Source: Ophiosphaerella korrae
Lineage: Eukaryota; Ascomycota; Dothideomycetes; Pleosporales; Phaeosphaeriaceae
DNA length: 64,000 nt
Direction of reading: 5' to 3'
Assembly: GCA_028456385.1 (NCBI GenBank)
Contig: JALNQF010000102.1
Coordinates: 103,183-167,182, forward strand
The notes beneath the pieces were generated by a model that saw only the letters and a list, made by a program, of their open reading frames with translations, made no database searches and was not told the origin of the DNA. Below are positions 1-10,072 of the stretch, piece by piece. Position 1 is the stretch's first letter, and each line of letters starts with the position of its first letter. The translations under genes and the position numbers were made by a program.

Positions 1-1160
1 GAAGGAAAGATTAGAGCTGTGTATTCGGCGGTTTAGGTGGCGCTTGGGTGTATCGCACATAGGCCCCTTAAAACTCCATTCCCTCCTATAGCCTGCACTC
101 AAAAGGAAGAGCATAGAGTGATGGCGGGAGCAATAAAAAACTTGGACTTGCCCGGAGTCTAGCCGGGAACCTTTCCCATGTTCACATTTCTTATATGCGA
201 AGGGAATGTTGTGCCTCTAAACTACAAGCCCTTTTGAGCTGGTTTATTCCCTATTTTGTGATAATGAAATATCTATACATGTTGATAGGGCTCCTATAGC
301 TAGCTGCATAGTGGTGCGAGCACTAGTTAGCTAGGCATAAGATAGTTGTACGGTGTACACAGCGTACGGGGGTAGTAGGGTGGGCAACAGGTTTCTAGTT
401 ATTGCTTGTCTCTTCTATGTACGAACGACGCGAACGATATTTAAGGAGGCGCGCGCAGTGCACGGGCATCACGTGCGTAGTCCCGTGATGCCATGTGCTG
501 TATCGCTTCCTGCGTACGCACAGCCGTATCGCTCCTGCGTACGGACAATACATCGTATAAATATTTCAAACACAATTTCACGTCGAAATGTCCCTATTGT
601 AAGTCATTGACGTGTTTAAAACTTCCATTTTTAATCTTGCCCATTGTCTCTGAATCGCTGATTCTATTTTAGGAGAAAGAACTCTCCATCTAATTACACT
701 TCCTGGTGGAAACTCATTATTTCTATTTACAATTAGTTGCTTAAATAGTTACGCCCAAATGCAATGATCCCTAGTTTGATCTGTGAAAAATTTTGGATTT
801 CTTAGCTTCAAAACTCCAATACGCAGACTACGCTAGGGCTTTCAAAATAAATAAATGCGCCTTCAGCGTACGGAACTGGCTCAATTCCGCACGCACTCCA
901 GCCTGTCATCAATACCTCTGTGCTTGGCAGTGAGTCTGATTGATGAGTAGTAGCGCATCCAGGGTGACGAGCCAAATTAGACATCTTGTGGCGGTTGGAG
1001 TGGACACATTGGGCTATCGAAGAGAACGTGAAGACGAGACCTTGCCGGCCCCACAGGAATGTGGGGTCCAGAATTGGGCACGAACTAATTAGGGCCGAAA
1101 ACAGGAACGCCAGCGTGCCCGCGCGCCAGCTTCCCTTATGAACGGTTTTCCGGAAGCGGC
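1..1160. other. No supported gene; mixed-composition intergenic DNA
   Basis: Short frames in this stretch have no family resemblance, no plausible splice structure and low-complexity translations. Two small local structures are visible: an imperfect hairpin near 463-492 (arms GGCATCACG / CGTGATGCC) and a near-duplicate of about 17 bp ending in CTGCGTACG around 500-545. I see no tRNA, no promoter motif and no transposon domain. Confidence 0.5.
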
Positions 1161-1164
1161 ATGA

Positions 1165-1290
1165 AATGCCGTCATGCAACTGGTCACCAGTGAGAACAAC
1201 AAGGTCTGGCTTCTCGACATCCAGAGTCTTTCCAATGAAGTCTACCGTAAGTGGGTCAGCGGCGAGTATAGCAGAAAATTTCGGAAATCC
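1165..1290 (-). pseudogene. Fragment of a DCR2-like calcineurin metallophosphoesterase
   Basis: Within a 188-codon open frame on the minus strand (808-1374), residues about 39-70 read like the start of a fungal DCR2-type metallophosphatase domain: ADPLTVDFIGKTLD, then EKPDLVVLTGDQLHDGI. In the family the Asp of the GDQ motif binds metal, and this segment is followed by a GNHD motif. Here similarity stops right after LHDGI, and no GNHD or downstream metal-binding His is visible. This is therefore a scrap of about 30-40 codons, not an enzyme. The rest of the open frame looks like chance translation. It lies among other gene scraps, which suggests a segmental duplication debris field. The family call rests on remembered motifs and should be confirmed by a protein search. 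Confidence 0.5.
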
Positions 1291-1299
1291 CGATCGTTT

Positions 1300-2372
1300 G
1301 CAGTGGAAAGGAATAGAAGAAATTATGTAGCCAAGAGGGCTGGATCGAGGGCATAAGCAGGCAGGCTGCGGCAAGGTAAGGCTGTAACACCCTTAGCGCG
1401 CCTCTCGGCGCGTCTTGCCGCTGGTAAGCTTTTATGCAGCACTCGAATATCAAGCAGGGCGAGTTCAGTGTTGCTGTCAGGCGCATCTCAAAATCTTCGG
1501 AGACTCCGGGAACCGGTTTTCCGGAGTGGAAACCCCTGCGCAGCCAGCCCTGCAAAACGTTCACTGCCACCCCCTGCATATTGGGTTGGGTCGCTTCCTG
1601 ATTAAGCCTAGCTTACTGCCCCGACCACCGAGACGCCACCGCCGGAGGCCTCTTCCTCCGCGCCCTCCGCCAGCAGGGTCGAGATTCCAACAGCCTTGAA
1701 GTATATAATCCAACACAAACTGTATAGCACAGATACCTTTCGTTGGTTCATTCTCCACCTCATACCAGGATGCTGTCACCAACTTATATCCTCCTCGTGA
1801 GTCAGGGCGCCCCGCCATTCCTCTCTGGTCTGGTTTACATGTTCTCCCCTACAACGGTGGAATTTGACCAATATCCTCCAATGGTAGCTCACATGGCCGG
1901 GTAAGCCATGCTTTCCTCGTATCCGTTCTAAGATTAATAACGCTGATACTTTTATGTCAGAGCGGGCATGTGTGGTATGGGGCTCCTGCATCTTGTCGCG
2001 GCATATCAAGACCGCCACGCCAAATCCGGAGTGCTTCTTGCGATGGCGCCATTGCGCCTGGTAGCCGGGTCTCTTTTTGTGATGGATGGGTTTACGAAGG
2101 CTGGCATATGGGATATTCTAAACGGGGCAATTAACCTAGTAATGGTAGCAATGAAGTTATAGAGACAAATCGGTTCGCATGGTAAATGGTGTTGCCTGGA
2201 TGCCATCGCGAAGATCTCTGGACCGATCGTTTTTCAAAATACGTTTCGCTTGCCAACGGACGCTTGCATGGGAGTCATTGCAATTCATCTATCGATTCTG
2301 AGTTAAACCGGAACCCTTTCAGCTTCTCCCACATTCGGCTTCTGAATATCCTCTTTGATCTGCCAACAATGT
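1300..2372. other. No supported gene
   Basis: No frame shows a recognisable domain. About 55 bp near 2270-2325 (containing GAGTCATTGCAAT and CTATCGATT) recurs, diverged, at about 20711-20762. This part of the window therefore shares small duplicated pieces with the 20-kb region. Confidence 0.45.
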
Positions 2373-2410
2373 TGATTGATTGATTGATGATGATGATGAT
2401 GATGATGATG
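2373..2410. repeat. Compound microsatellite (TTGA)n-(TGA)n
   Basis: Three to four TTGA units pass directly into about eight TGA units. On the minus strand this reads (TCA)n followed by (TCAA)n and lies about 170 bp past the stop of the minus-strand LINE fragment. It may be the simple-repeat 3' tail of that LINE (inference). Confidence 0.8.
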
Positions 2411-2874
2411 TCCATTTGGCTGTGCAGGGGTTTTCGCCCTATTTAGCCCACTTCTAGCTAAGCCTATGATCTAATTTTGTTCGTATTGGTCTCAAAACCT
2501 CATTCCTCGGCCCATTCCCGTTAGACCTGTTGGTCAACTCCGTTGTGATTCTCCTACCTGAGGATTGCTATGTCTATGTGCGTTTAATTTTCAGGTAACG
2601 GATTTAGCCTCCTCGTTCTGCGTGCAAACGTAATGATGGCGTGGACCACGTCTAGGTTGGGTTTCCACTGTTTAATGGGACCGTCCGGACTGGAGCCGTC
2701 CGGGTTCGTGTGTGGTGATCTGCCACCGAGCATGTAGGATAGGTCGCCATACCTGTCCCCCACTTCTCTGATCATATCCTCACGGAGGTGTGTGTACCTT
2801 TGACATTGAAACAGGAAATGGCGCGAAAGCTTAAATGCGGATTGGACGAGCATTTCCCACAGCGATGCTGCCAA
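2411..2874 (-). pseudogene. 3' end of a Tad-like non-LTR retrotransposon (LINE)
   Basis: The minus-strand frame 2584-2874 (96 codons) matches the extreme C-terminus of the reverse-transcriptase polyprotein of fungal Tad-clade LINEs. It has a Cys/His-type segment (SRHFLFQCQRYTHLREDM), then GDRYGDLSYMLGG, then WKPNLDVVHAIITFARRTRRL. In complete elements these residues follow RT and RNase H and close the ORF. Nothing upstream resembles RT, so the copy is strongly 5'-truncated, as is usual for LINEs. Unlike the chromoviruses on the right, it carries no RIP stop codons. About 170 bp of putative 3' UTR runs to the microsatellite at 2373-2410. The truncation point near 2874 abuts the plus-strand SANT fragment. 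Confidence 0.65.
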
Positions 2875-3139
2875 TGATGTAAATGACTACTCAGACGGCG
2901 GCTGGGACAAAAAGAACGAGAAGGGAGAAGTCAGAGAAACGCACGGCAAACGAACGCGCAGACCGTGGCCAGAGTCAGACGAATTGCGTTTACTCTCGTT
3001 TAGGGATCAGCAGGGTATGGAGTGGAAGGAAATATGTAAACGCTTCCCAGATCGGACGGAGGGCGCAATTAAAGTGCGCTACTATCCCTCACTGTGTAGC
3101 GAGAACCACACCGTAGCGAGAAAATCAATAGGTACTTAG
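2810..3139 (+). pseudogene. Myb/SANT-like DNA-binding domain fragment
   Basis: A plus-strand frame runs without a stop for 109 codons and ends in TAG at 3137-3139. From about 2957 it reads like a fungal Myb/SANT three-helix domain, with spaced tryptophans and aromatics: RPWPESDELRLL, then GMEWKEICKRFPDR, then GAIKVRYYPSL. The frame has no clear initiator Met, and its first part overlaps the LINE fragment, so this is the tail of a gene rather than a whole one. The last 20 codons (from 3081) lie in the left arm of the 418-bp inverted repeat and recur at the right arm. A related SANT piece is at 18533-18652. No RIP stops are present. Confidence 0.6.
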
Positions 3140-3498
3140 GCTTTGCAGTTGTAGAAATCCTTCCAACGTCTACTTATTTATATTTTGCTGCTTAGGCTGC
3201 ATGCTGCAGGTCTTTCCTAATCATCTCACAATCACTGCCTAGAAAAATACATCGTTGTTGTTACTATCGCGGCTTAGTGTGCGACAGCCTTGTATTGTAG
3301 CAGGATAGGGCAACTCTATCATGGCTCCAACGCCGAGCCTTCACAGTCTATAAACCCCACAATATACAGTCTCCGACCGCTAGAGTCTCAGGATCACGCT
3401 GATAGGCCATCCCTAGCCCTTTGGAGGCTGAAGAAGGATGATTCATGCAAGGTCGCCACGTCGATCGGTACCTTCAGTCTAAGCGAGACGACCCTAGT
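3081..3498 (+). repeat. Left arm of a 418-bp dispersed inverted repeat
   Basis: This segment matches the reverse complement of 11731-12148 over essentially its whole length. It starts in the last codons of the SANT frame. Several differences between the arms are CpA->TpA: near 3218-3235 this arm keeps four or five CA dinucleotides where the right arm has TA. That is the RIP signature. The two arms bracket both pogo transposases and the HNWD pseudogene. Confidence 0.85.
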
Positions 3499-4183
3499 CA
3501 ATAATTACAGTATTACGTACGCAACAAGGCGAGCCAAAGCCGTGGCTTGAATTGTGGCTCGCAACGGCGCTCGTAGCGGCTGAGGCAGAGAAGCACGGAT
3601 TCAGCGCAAGACCCAGGACTCGGTCAAGGCCATGACCTCGCCCTCGCCCCTCTACAAAGCTCCTAACTATTCGAATCGGTAACATCGAACACTGGAGTCG
3701 ATGCGACTTTGATGCTATATGAACACACTTCCGCGTGAAGTCTACAGATACAGACGACGAGTTGAGCTCTAAAAACCTCCACCCAGCTAATAGTTTTAGC
3801 TAGGCCGCTTAAATAAAGACCTAGCATGATACCTTAATCCTACCAGCTTTCAAGATTGGGAGACTGCTATCATCGGCGAGGCTCAACGAGCATGCGTACA
3901 ACAAGAACAGCAAATGACAACGGGCGCGACACGACGACGATGACGACGACGACGCATGAACACAGCAGGCACAGGAGGTATAATTCTACAAAACAAACAC
4001 TGTATGCCTTGGGTATGATGATGAGCGCAAGGGAGCGCGACAGCGGCGCTGAAGTTCCCTAAAGAGCTCTGCCAGCGCGAAGACGGGTAGTATGCCGCAA
4101 GCACGAGGATAATGAATACGGCAAAAAGCACAGTAGAGCGGGAGGCATGATAATTACGCTTGAATTATTATATAAACGCCTGA
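3499..4183. other. Intergenic; contains an (ACG)n microsatellite at 3927-3954
   Basis: No gene is supported. A run of about nine ACG/GAC trinucleotides with one ATG interruption lies at 3927-3954 and produces spurious Thr- or Arg-rich frames on both strands. The rest may hold the 3' terminal part of the pogo element that starts at 4184, but I could not pair terminal inverted repeats by eye. Confidence 0.5.
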
Positions 4184-5998
4184 CTAATACATTCGCGCCT
4201 CTGGGGCTCTCTATGGCTTTGGCACAGTCTTAAACTGTGGTGTAGTAGGCGCAACAGCCTCTGGCTTTGAGGGAGCAGCATCGGCTTGCGCAACCCGCGC
4301 TTCGCTCCTCTGTACAACCTTTGCTTTTGGCTTTGGGGGACTAGCTTTGCTTTCTGCAATCTGCATCTCACTTATCTGCGGTACCTTGGCCTTCGGCTCT
4401 GATGTATCTGTAGCATTTTTCTGGGGCTGACTACGTTTCTTGCCTGTAATGGCTTCTTGGGCCTCTTTGGCAGCCTTCTTTGCCTCTTTCTCCGCATGGA
4501 CCGCTCGCGCCTTCTTAAGGTCCTCCTATGTTATTACCCTCGCCTTCCCTAGTATGATTGACTTTGTTGCTTGGCGAGTTTTGCTTTTGTTGTTAATTTT
4601 AGTTAGGAATCTATTATAATTGTAAAGGAGAGCGTTCTTCGCAAGGAACGTCTAGGCGGCATAGGAGACTTTTTGTTGGAGCCTATCTCTGCGTTGGCTG
4701 CTTGCTTTGTTATTAGGTTCTTTAGGTACATGTTCGATCATGTTAAGCAGCCTTGCTAAATCCGCTCCTGATTTTGGCGTTGCAGGCGTTGGCAATACTT
4801 TGTATTAAGACTGCACCGTCGCATTGCTTATTGGAATTGTTAGCTTGATGGGAGGTATAGGTAGTTTGGGTATATTAGCAAGCACTCTATTAGGGTTAAA
4901 TAGAAATAAACTGCTTCTTTTTTATCCTGCAAGGATATTCTTCTTTGTAAGTGCAATTTCCCTTGCAGGACTGTAAAGATAAGTGAAATGTTGCTTGCTG
5001 ATAGCGTTAACACTACCTCGCTCTATCCTCTTAACTTGTTCCTAATAGGCTGCCTTAAGCGGTCCAAATGCTGCGACATCGCAAGGCTGGAGTTTGTGAG
5101 AGGTATAAGAGGGCAGACGACAGACGGTGATATTGTTCTTAAAGCGGAACTCTAGGATTTCAAGGGTTTCGTGCGTGCCAAACCCGTCCTATATTAGTAT
5201 ACGTCGTTTACCACGAGCCCGTTCCTTAGTTTGAGGATTAAAGACTAGCTTTAGCTACTGTAAGCTAATATAGGAGTTGGAAAACCCTGATTTAGAGACA
5301 GCACAAATCCAGCTAGGGGTAGGGAAGGCAGTCCAGTTAGCTTGATAGGTTAAGGCGGGCTAGACTATTATAGGATTGAGACACCTACCGTCGGCGGAGA
5401 TACATTCTACGGCAGTTACTATAGTCCGCTTGACGCGCGCGCCTCTACAGCTACCTTGTATATTATCCTTACTGACAAGGACTTTAATAGAGTTGGGCAT
5501 ACTTAGCATAACTCCAGTCTCGTCTATATTGTAGACGTTCTCTAGCTAGACACTTTGTAGCTCCTTTCTAATTACGTCGAACCAGCCTGAGACCTTGTTA
5601 TAGATATTGAACTGGTTCTAGTCCTGCGCCCGCTTCTTTCTCGCTACGATCTCTGGACGGCGTCTTTCGAGTGCCTTAGCCCAGTTTACCCCAGGAGGCT
5701 TCTGTGGTCTATCTGCTCGGGCCCGATGGCGGGTTGCGCTAAACGCTAGTGACCCTACATACTTCATTTGTACAGGTTGTCCTAGAGAAGTCATATGTAA
5801 TAAGAAATTAACGACAGCGTTCTCTTCACATGGGGTGAGGTACTGTTGGCTTTGTGCTTTGGCTTTTCTCGAGCGTCGTCCGCGTGCGCGATGATGGAGG
5901 GTAGATAACGGGACGTTGCCGTGCGCAGCTCGGGCAGACTAGGTGTTAGGTATGCCTTCGGGGATGCCTTCAGCCAGTACACGACTGGCTTTATCCAT
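4184..5998 (-). pseudogene. Fot1/pogo-type transposase, inactivated by RIP
   Basis: One minus-strand frame of 605 codons (ATG at 5998, stop at 4184) keeps phase throughout but contains many in-frame TAG codons, each one CpA/TpG transition from CAG or TGG. Order: an HTH_psq-like helix-turn-helix (NVPLSTLHHRARGRRS), a second DNA-binding segment (QQYLTPCEENAVVNFLL), then the DDE_1 endonuclease domain. First Asp: NVYNIDETGVMLS. Second Asp: DGFGTHETLEILEF, just after a stop. Third Asp: SHKLQPCDVAAFGPLK. A Lys/Ala/Pro-rich tail follows and ends in RAPEARMY, the usual C-terminus of this fungal subfamily, with its usual Trp now TAG. All three acidic residues remain, so loss is by nonsense mutation. 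Length is about normal. Confidence 0.88.
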
Positions 5999-6743
5999 AT
6001 TAGCTTGCTGTAGCGATGGCAATGGTCAGTTGAGAGGCAGTTCAGCCAGCAACGAGTGCTAGTGAGGCGCTGCCAGGCGCCGCTAGGGCCCGCCGAAGGG
6101 CACCGAAAAAGGCCACTGGGCACGGCGGCTATTTTAGGCTCAACTAAACTGAGCAAACTGAACAAAGCAGACAAACATTCTTAGCACTTACGTGGAACTT
6201 GGCTACAGATGATATAACGGCGCTAAAACTAATACAGAGGATAGGTTACCGCTAATGCATATTGAGCGTTGCTCTTGCGGTGGGGCGCGAGGACCCCTCC
6301 TTCTCTAATTGGCGAAACTCTCGGATTTCTCAGCCTTACGCCTACTATTTCTGAAATTTACTGTACCACTCGTGGCCTCTGGCTAAGCAACGCAATTTAC
6401 ATGCGTTGTAATATGCCAAGCTTCTGGCTTGTTGTTGGTCACGTATGTGGCGGTGCTCAACGCTCGCTGGTTCTAAGGCGCCACTCTATATCAGCCTTGC
6501 TCCGCCACGTCCTATAGGGAGCCCTAGCCCTAGCCTAGCCCGCTCTTACACCGTTAATCTGCAATGAATTCTTCCATCTTCTAGTCCTACAAAGGCATCC
6601 GCCTTGATAATGACAATCTCTGCCCTTGATAGTGCTAGCTCTTTCCCTTAACGCGTGAACGAACAACGGTGCTTACAACAATTATCTGCGTTTAGCGCCC
6701 TACCCCTAGCCTACCGCTGAATTATTGAACCCCTTACGTTACG
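5999..6743. other. Spacer between pogo transposase and HNWD start
   Basis: No gene is supported. The stretch should contain the 5' end of the minus-strand pogo element and the promoter of the HNWD gene starting at 6744. Neither terminal repeats nor a TATA-like element could be assigned with confidence. Confidence 0.4.
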
Positions 6744-7784
6744 ATGCGGCTCTTCTAGCGCGGTGACGACAACTAGCTTACTATTACTAAGGACCTAATT
6801 GGCGACTATGAAATTCTGCGTTACGCAATACTCTCGCATACCTGGCAAGAGGGTGAGGAGGTAACCTTTGATGACTGGAGAAATGGCCACATGGAGAGCA
6901 AGGCAGGCTACGAAAAGATTTTGTTCTGCGCATAGTAGGCTCGGCTCGACGGACTATGCTATTTCTAGATAGACACGTGCTGCATTAACAAGGCAGACCC
7001 CGTTGAGCTGCAGGATGCAATTAACTCTATGTTCCGCTGGTACTAGAATGCAGCTAAGTGCTACGTCTATCTATTAGACGTGTTAATAAGAAAGCGGAAA
7101 GCTTGTAGCAGCGACTTTCAATTTTTCTAGGAGCTAGCTTTTTGAGTGAGCTGGTAGTTTAGATAGGGTTGGACCCTGCAAGAGCTCCTCGCTCTGCATT
7201 CCGTTACGTTCTTCTTAGAAGAGGGAGATTGTCTAGGTGATAAGCAGAGTCTAGAGCGACAGATTTACGAGATAACTGGCATTGCTACTGAAGCCCTTTG
7301 AGGCACGTCTCTGCTTAGCTTTAGCATTGATGAGCGGCTATTATGGGCAAAGAACTGCTAAACAATACGTAAAGAGGACAAAGCGTACTGTCTATTTGGT
7401 ATCTTTAGTATCTTTATGCTGCTTATATACGGCGAAGGAGAAGATTATGCGTTTAAACAGCTCCTAAACAAGATTAGCCTTCTAGAATAATACCTTTCTA
7501 GGCTACTAACTGCTAAAGGCGCTTCCTTTGATTCTTACGTAGAAGAACATAACTTAATATGCCTTCTAAACACTTGCACTAAGTTGCTGCGTTACATACA
7601 CAGCTAGGTAAACGACAAAAATAGTAAACTAATATTCTAGCTAAATAGTGCGGTAGGCATAGGAAAGTCTACAATTGCGCGTACTGTTGCGCGGGCTTTC
7701 GCTAACTAACAACAACTAGGAGCTAGCTTCTTCTTTAAGAGAGGGGAGGGGGAGCGCAGGAACGCTACTTGATTCTTTACTACT

Positions 7785-7957
7785 TGTTATGTAGCAGCTC
7801 TACTCCACTGCGCCAAACAAGCCCAAAAAGGTAACCAAGTATTCAACAACGTTGAATACAGGAGTAGAACAGTATATATTGCCCAAGGGCCCTCGCCCTT
7901 GCTTGCGCTTTGCGCAGCTACGGCCTACTGCGGCCTACTGCGGCCTACAGCGTGACA
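7785..7957 (+). mobile_element. Short TG..CA element, copy 1 (solo-LTR-like, 173 bp)
   Basis: The insertion begins TGTTATG, ends CGTGACA, and is flanked by the 5-bp direct repeat CTACT (7780-7784 and 7958-7962). Removing it and one CTACT rejoins the NACHT frame: FFTT continues directly into IATQLAYY. TG..CA ends with a 5-bp duplication are the hallmark of LTR-retrotransposon integration, so this is best read as a solo LTR or a TRIM-like short element. It holds a small palindrome (ATTCAAC..GTTGAAT) and three copies of a 10-bp unit CGGCCTACTG near its 3' end. Its CA/TG dinucleotides are largely intact although the surrounding gene is RIP-damaged. Confidence 0.85.
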
Positions 7958-8642
7958 CTACTATAGCTACACAGCTAGCTTATTATGTATTAGGGTTAGG
8001 ACCTAGAATTAAGAAGGCGATTGAAGCTGATCTAGCCATATCTGAGAAGACTCTAAAGGATTAGTTCAAGAAGCTAATCCTCTATCTGCTCTTAGACGTG
8101 GCAGATCTACTAGCGTTAGTACTACTTGTCGTAATAGACGCGTTAGATAAATGCGAGCAAGACAGTAATATACACGTAATCCTTTATCTCATTTTACAAA
8201 CCAGGAATCTTAAGTCGCTATTATTATAGGTTTTTGTAACAAGCTAACTAGAACTGCACATCTGCTTAGGATTTAAACAGTTGCCTAACAGCACATTTAA
8301 AGATCTTATCCTCTACGAAGTTGCTAAACAAACAATTTAACATAACATACGCGTCTATTTTAAGTATAAACTTAGACGAGTATAGAAAGAACAATTGCTG
8401 CCCTTAGGCTAGCTAAGATAGGATTAAGTCGAGGCGCTAGTCGAACAAGCAGTCCTACTGTTTATCTTTGCTGCTACCGCATGTCGATACATTAGTAATT
8501 AACGCGATAATCCTAAAAAGCGTCTAGAGATTATCTTAGAGTACTAGAAGGCGAAAGTATTAAAACTCGACGCAACGTATCTCTCTATCCTTAATTAGTT
8601 GTTTGATAAAAAGGATAAGGAAGATAGAGAAAAGTAGGCATG

Positions 8643-8826
8643 TGTCACGCTGTAGGCCGCAGTAGGCCGCAGTAGGCCGCAGTAGGCCGTAACTGCGCAA
8701 AGCGCAAGACAAGGGCGAGGGCCCTTGGGCAATATATACTGTTCTACTCCTGTATTCAACGTTGTTGAATACTCGGTTACCTTTTTGGGTTTGTTTGGCG
8801 CAGTGGAGTAGAGCTGCTACATAACA
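8643..8826 (-). mobile_element. Short TG..CA element, copy 2 (inverted, 184 bp)
   Basis: This is the reverse complement of 7785-7957 at about 97% identity, flanked by the perfect 5-bp duplication GCATG (8638-8642 and 8827-8831). It has four rather than three 10-bp CGGCCTACTG units, which with a 1-nt indel accounts for the 11-bp length difference. Different target duplications show two independent insertions. The pair forms an inverted repeat around a 685-bp spacer of NACHT-derived sequence. Confidence 0.87.
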
Positions 8827-9650
8827 GCATGTGAATTTTAGGATATTGTAGGGAGTATAGTAGTTTTAGAGACTCTACTTTTAATTGCGTTACTTGCTTG
8901 CCTCCTTTATATATCTAAGAATAACGTTAGTTGCTAACTAGATTCTCTACACTCTATTCTAAGCATACTAGACTGTAATAATATACCTGTGCGGCTTCTA
9001 CACTTGTTGTTCTAGGAATTCTTTGTTAATACGTTAAAGAAGGAGAAGAGCCTGTTCTAGGTAGATGAGATTGCGAGACACGAGAGGTTAGCGTCTTATT
9101 GCCTTTAACTTATGTCTGGTATAAACGGCCTACGACAGAACATGTGCGACTTACAGCCTAGGACTTTAAGAAGCGAGATTGATAAAGGGAGGATTATAAG
9201 CAATCTGTCGCCTAAATTGCAGTATGCTTGCTGTTACTAGGTGTATTATCTTAAGTAGAGCTAGCGTTTTGTTAACAAGGCTGCAGATACGTTTCTCTAG
9301 AAGCACTTCCTTTACTAGCTTAAGGCGATAAGTCTAATTAGAAAGACGAATAAATGTGTTTCCTTTTTAGAAACACTTTCTACGCTAATTAAGGGAAGGC
9401 TTCTGCTTTTTCTAACACTATATTATACTAATATATAATATAGGCATTAAACAGTGCTCTTTCTGCATTTCTTTATAACGCTTAACGATTTACGCTTTAA
9501 TTCTAATATATACTCTAAGATGCTCCTCTATAAATATATACTTTAGCACTTATATTTACCCTAGAAGCAAGCATAGTACGGAAAGGTTTTGCATACAAAA
9601 TGCCAGAGTGGATTAAGCTATTGTTAAAAAGGGAAGAGGACTGGGATGCG

Positions 9651-9842
9651 TGCCGCAGCGTGCTCGAGGGCCATACCTCCTACGTCAACGCCGTCGCCTT
9701 CTCGCCAGACGGCCAGCTGGTCGCGTCCGCCTCTTACGACTCCACGGTGCGGGTGTGGGAGGCGGCCACGGGGTCGTGCCGCAGCGTGCTCGAGGGCCAT
9801 ACCGCCTACGTCGACGCCATCGCCTTCTCGCCAGACGGCCAG
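9651..9842 (+). repeat. WD40 repeat pair (126-bp unit), RIP-free
   Basis: A complete unit (9651-9776) begins [21 protein letters not shown] and ends in the VRVWE motif. The second (9777-9842) keeps only [21 protein letters not shown] before passing into the C-terminal tail. Over the shared 66 bases the two are nearly identical, as is typical of HNWD repeats that evolve in concert. GC content jumps abruptly here compared with the RIP-damaged sequence up to about 9640. Confidence 0.85.
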
Positions 9843-10072
9843 TACATCCAAACAGATCGCGGTAATATTCCTTTGCACTCGCCTACTACGCCATCATCCG
9901 CTTTCCAAAGAGCGCGGCCGTCTCATGTCTTTGTACAAGACGGGTGGATTTCTTCGAGCCAACAGCGGTTGCCCTGGCTTCCTTTTGAATATCGACTAAC
10001 TTGCGCTACAGTTAACAGAAACGCAGTCTTTTTAGGGCATTCTTTAGGCCGTACTACGCTCCTTAAATTTCG

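Noticed and set aside
353..610. 85-codon plus-strand frame
   Set aside because: No codon bias, domain or splice context; low-complexity palindromic DNA explains it.
3883..4062. Thr/Arg-rich frames on both strands
   Set aside because: Produced by the (ACG)n microsatellite.
5791..6174. 127-codon minus-strand frame
   Set aside because: It is a shadow of the transposase helix-turn-helix region, which reads correctly in another frame of the same strand.
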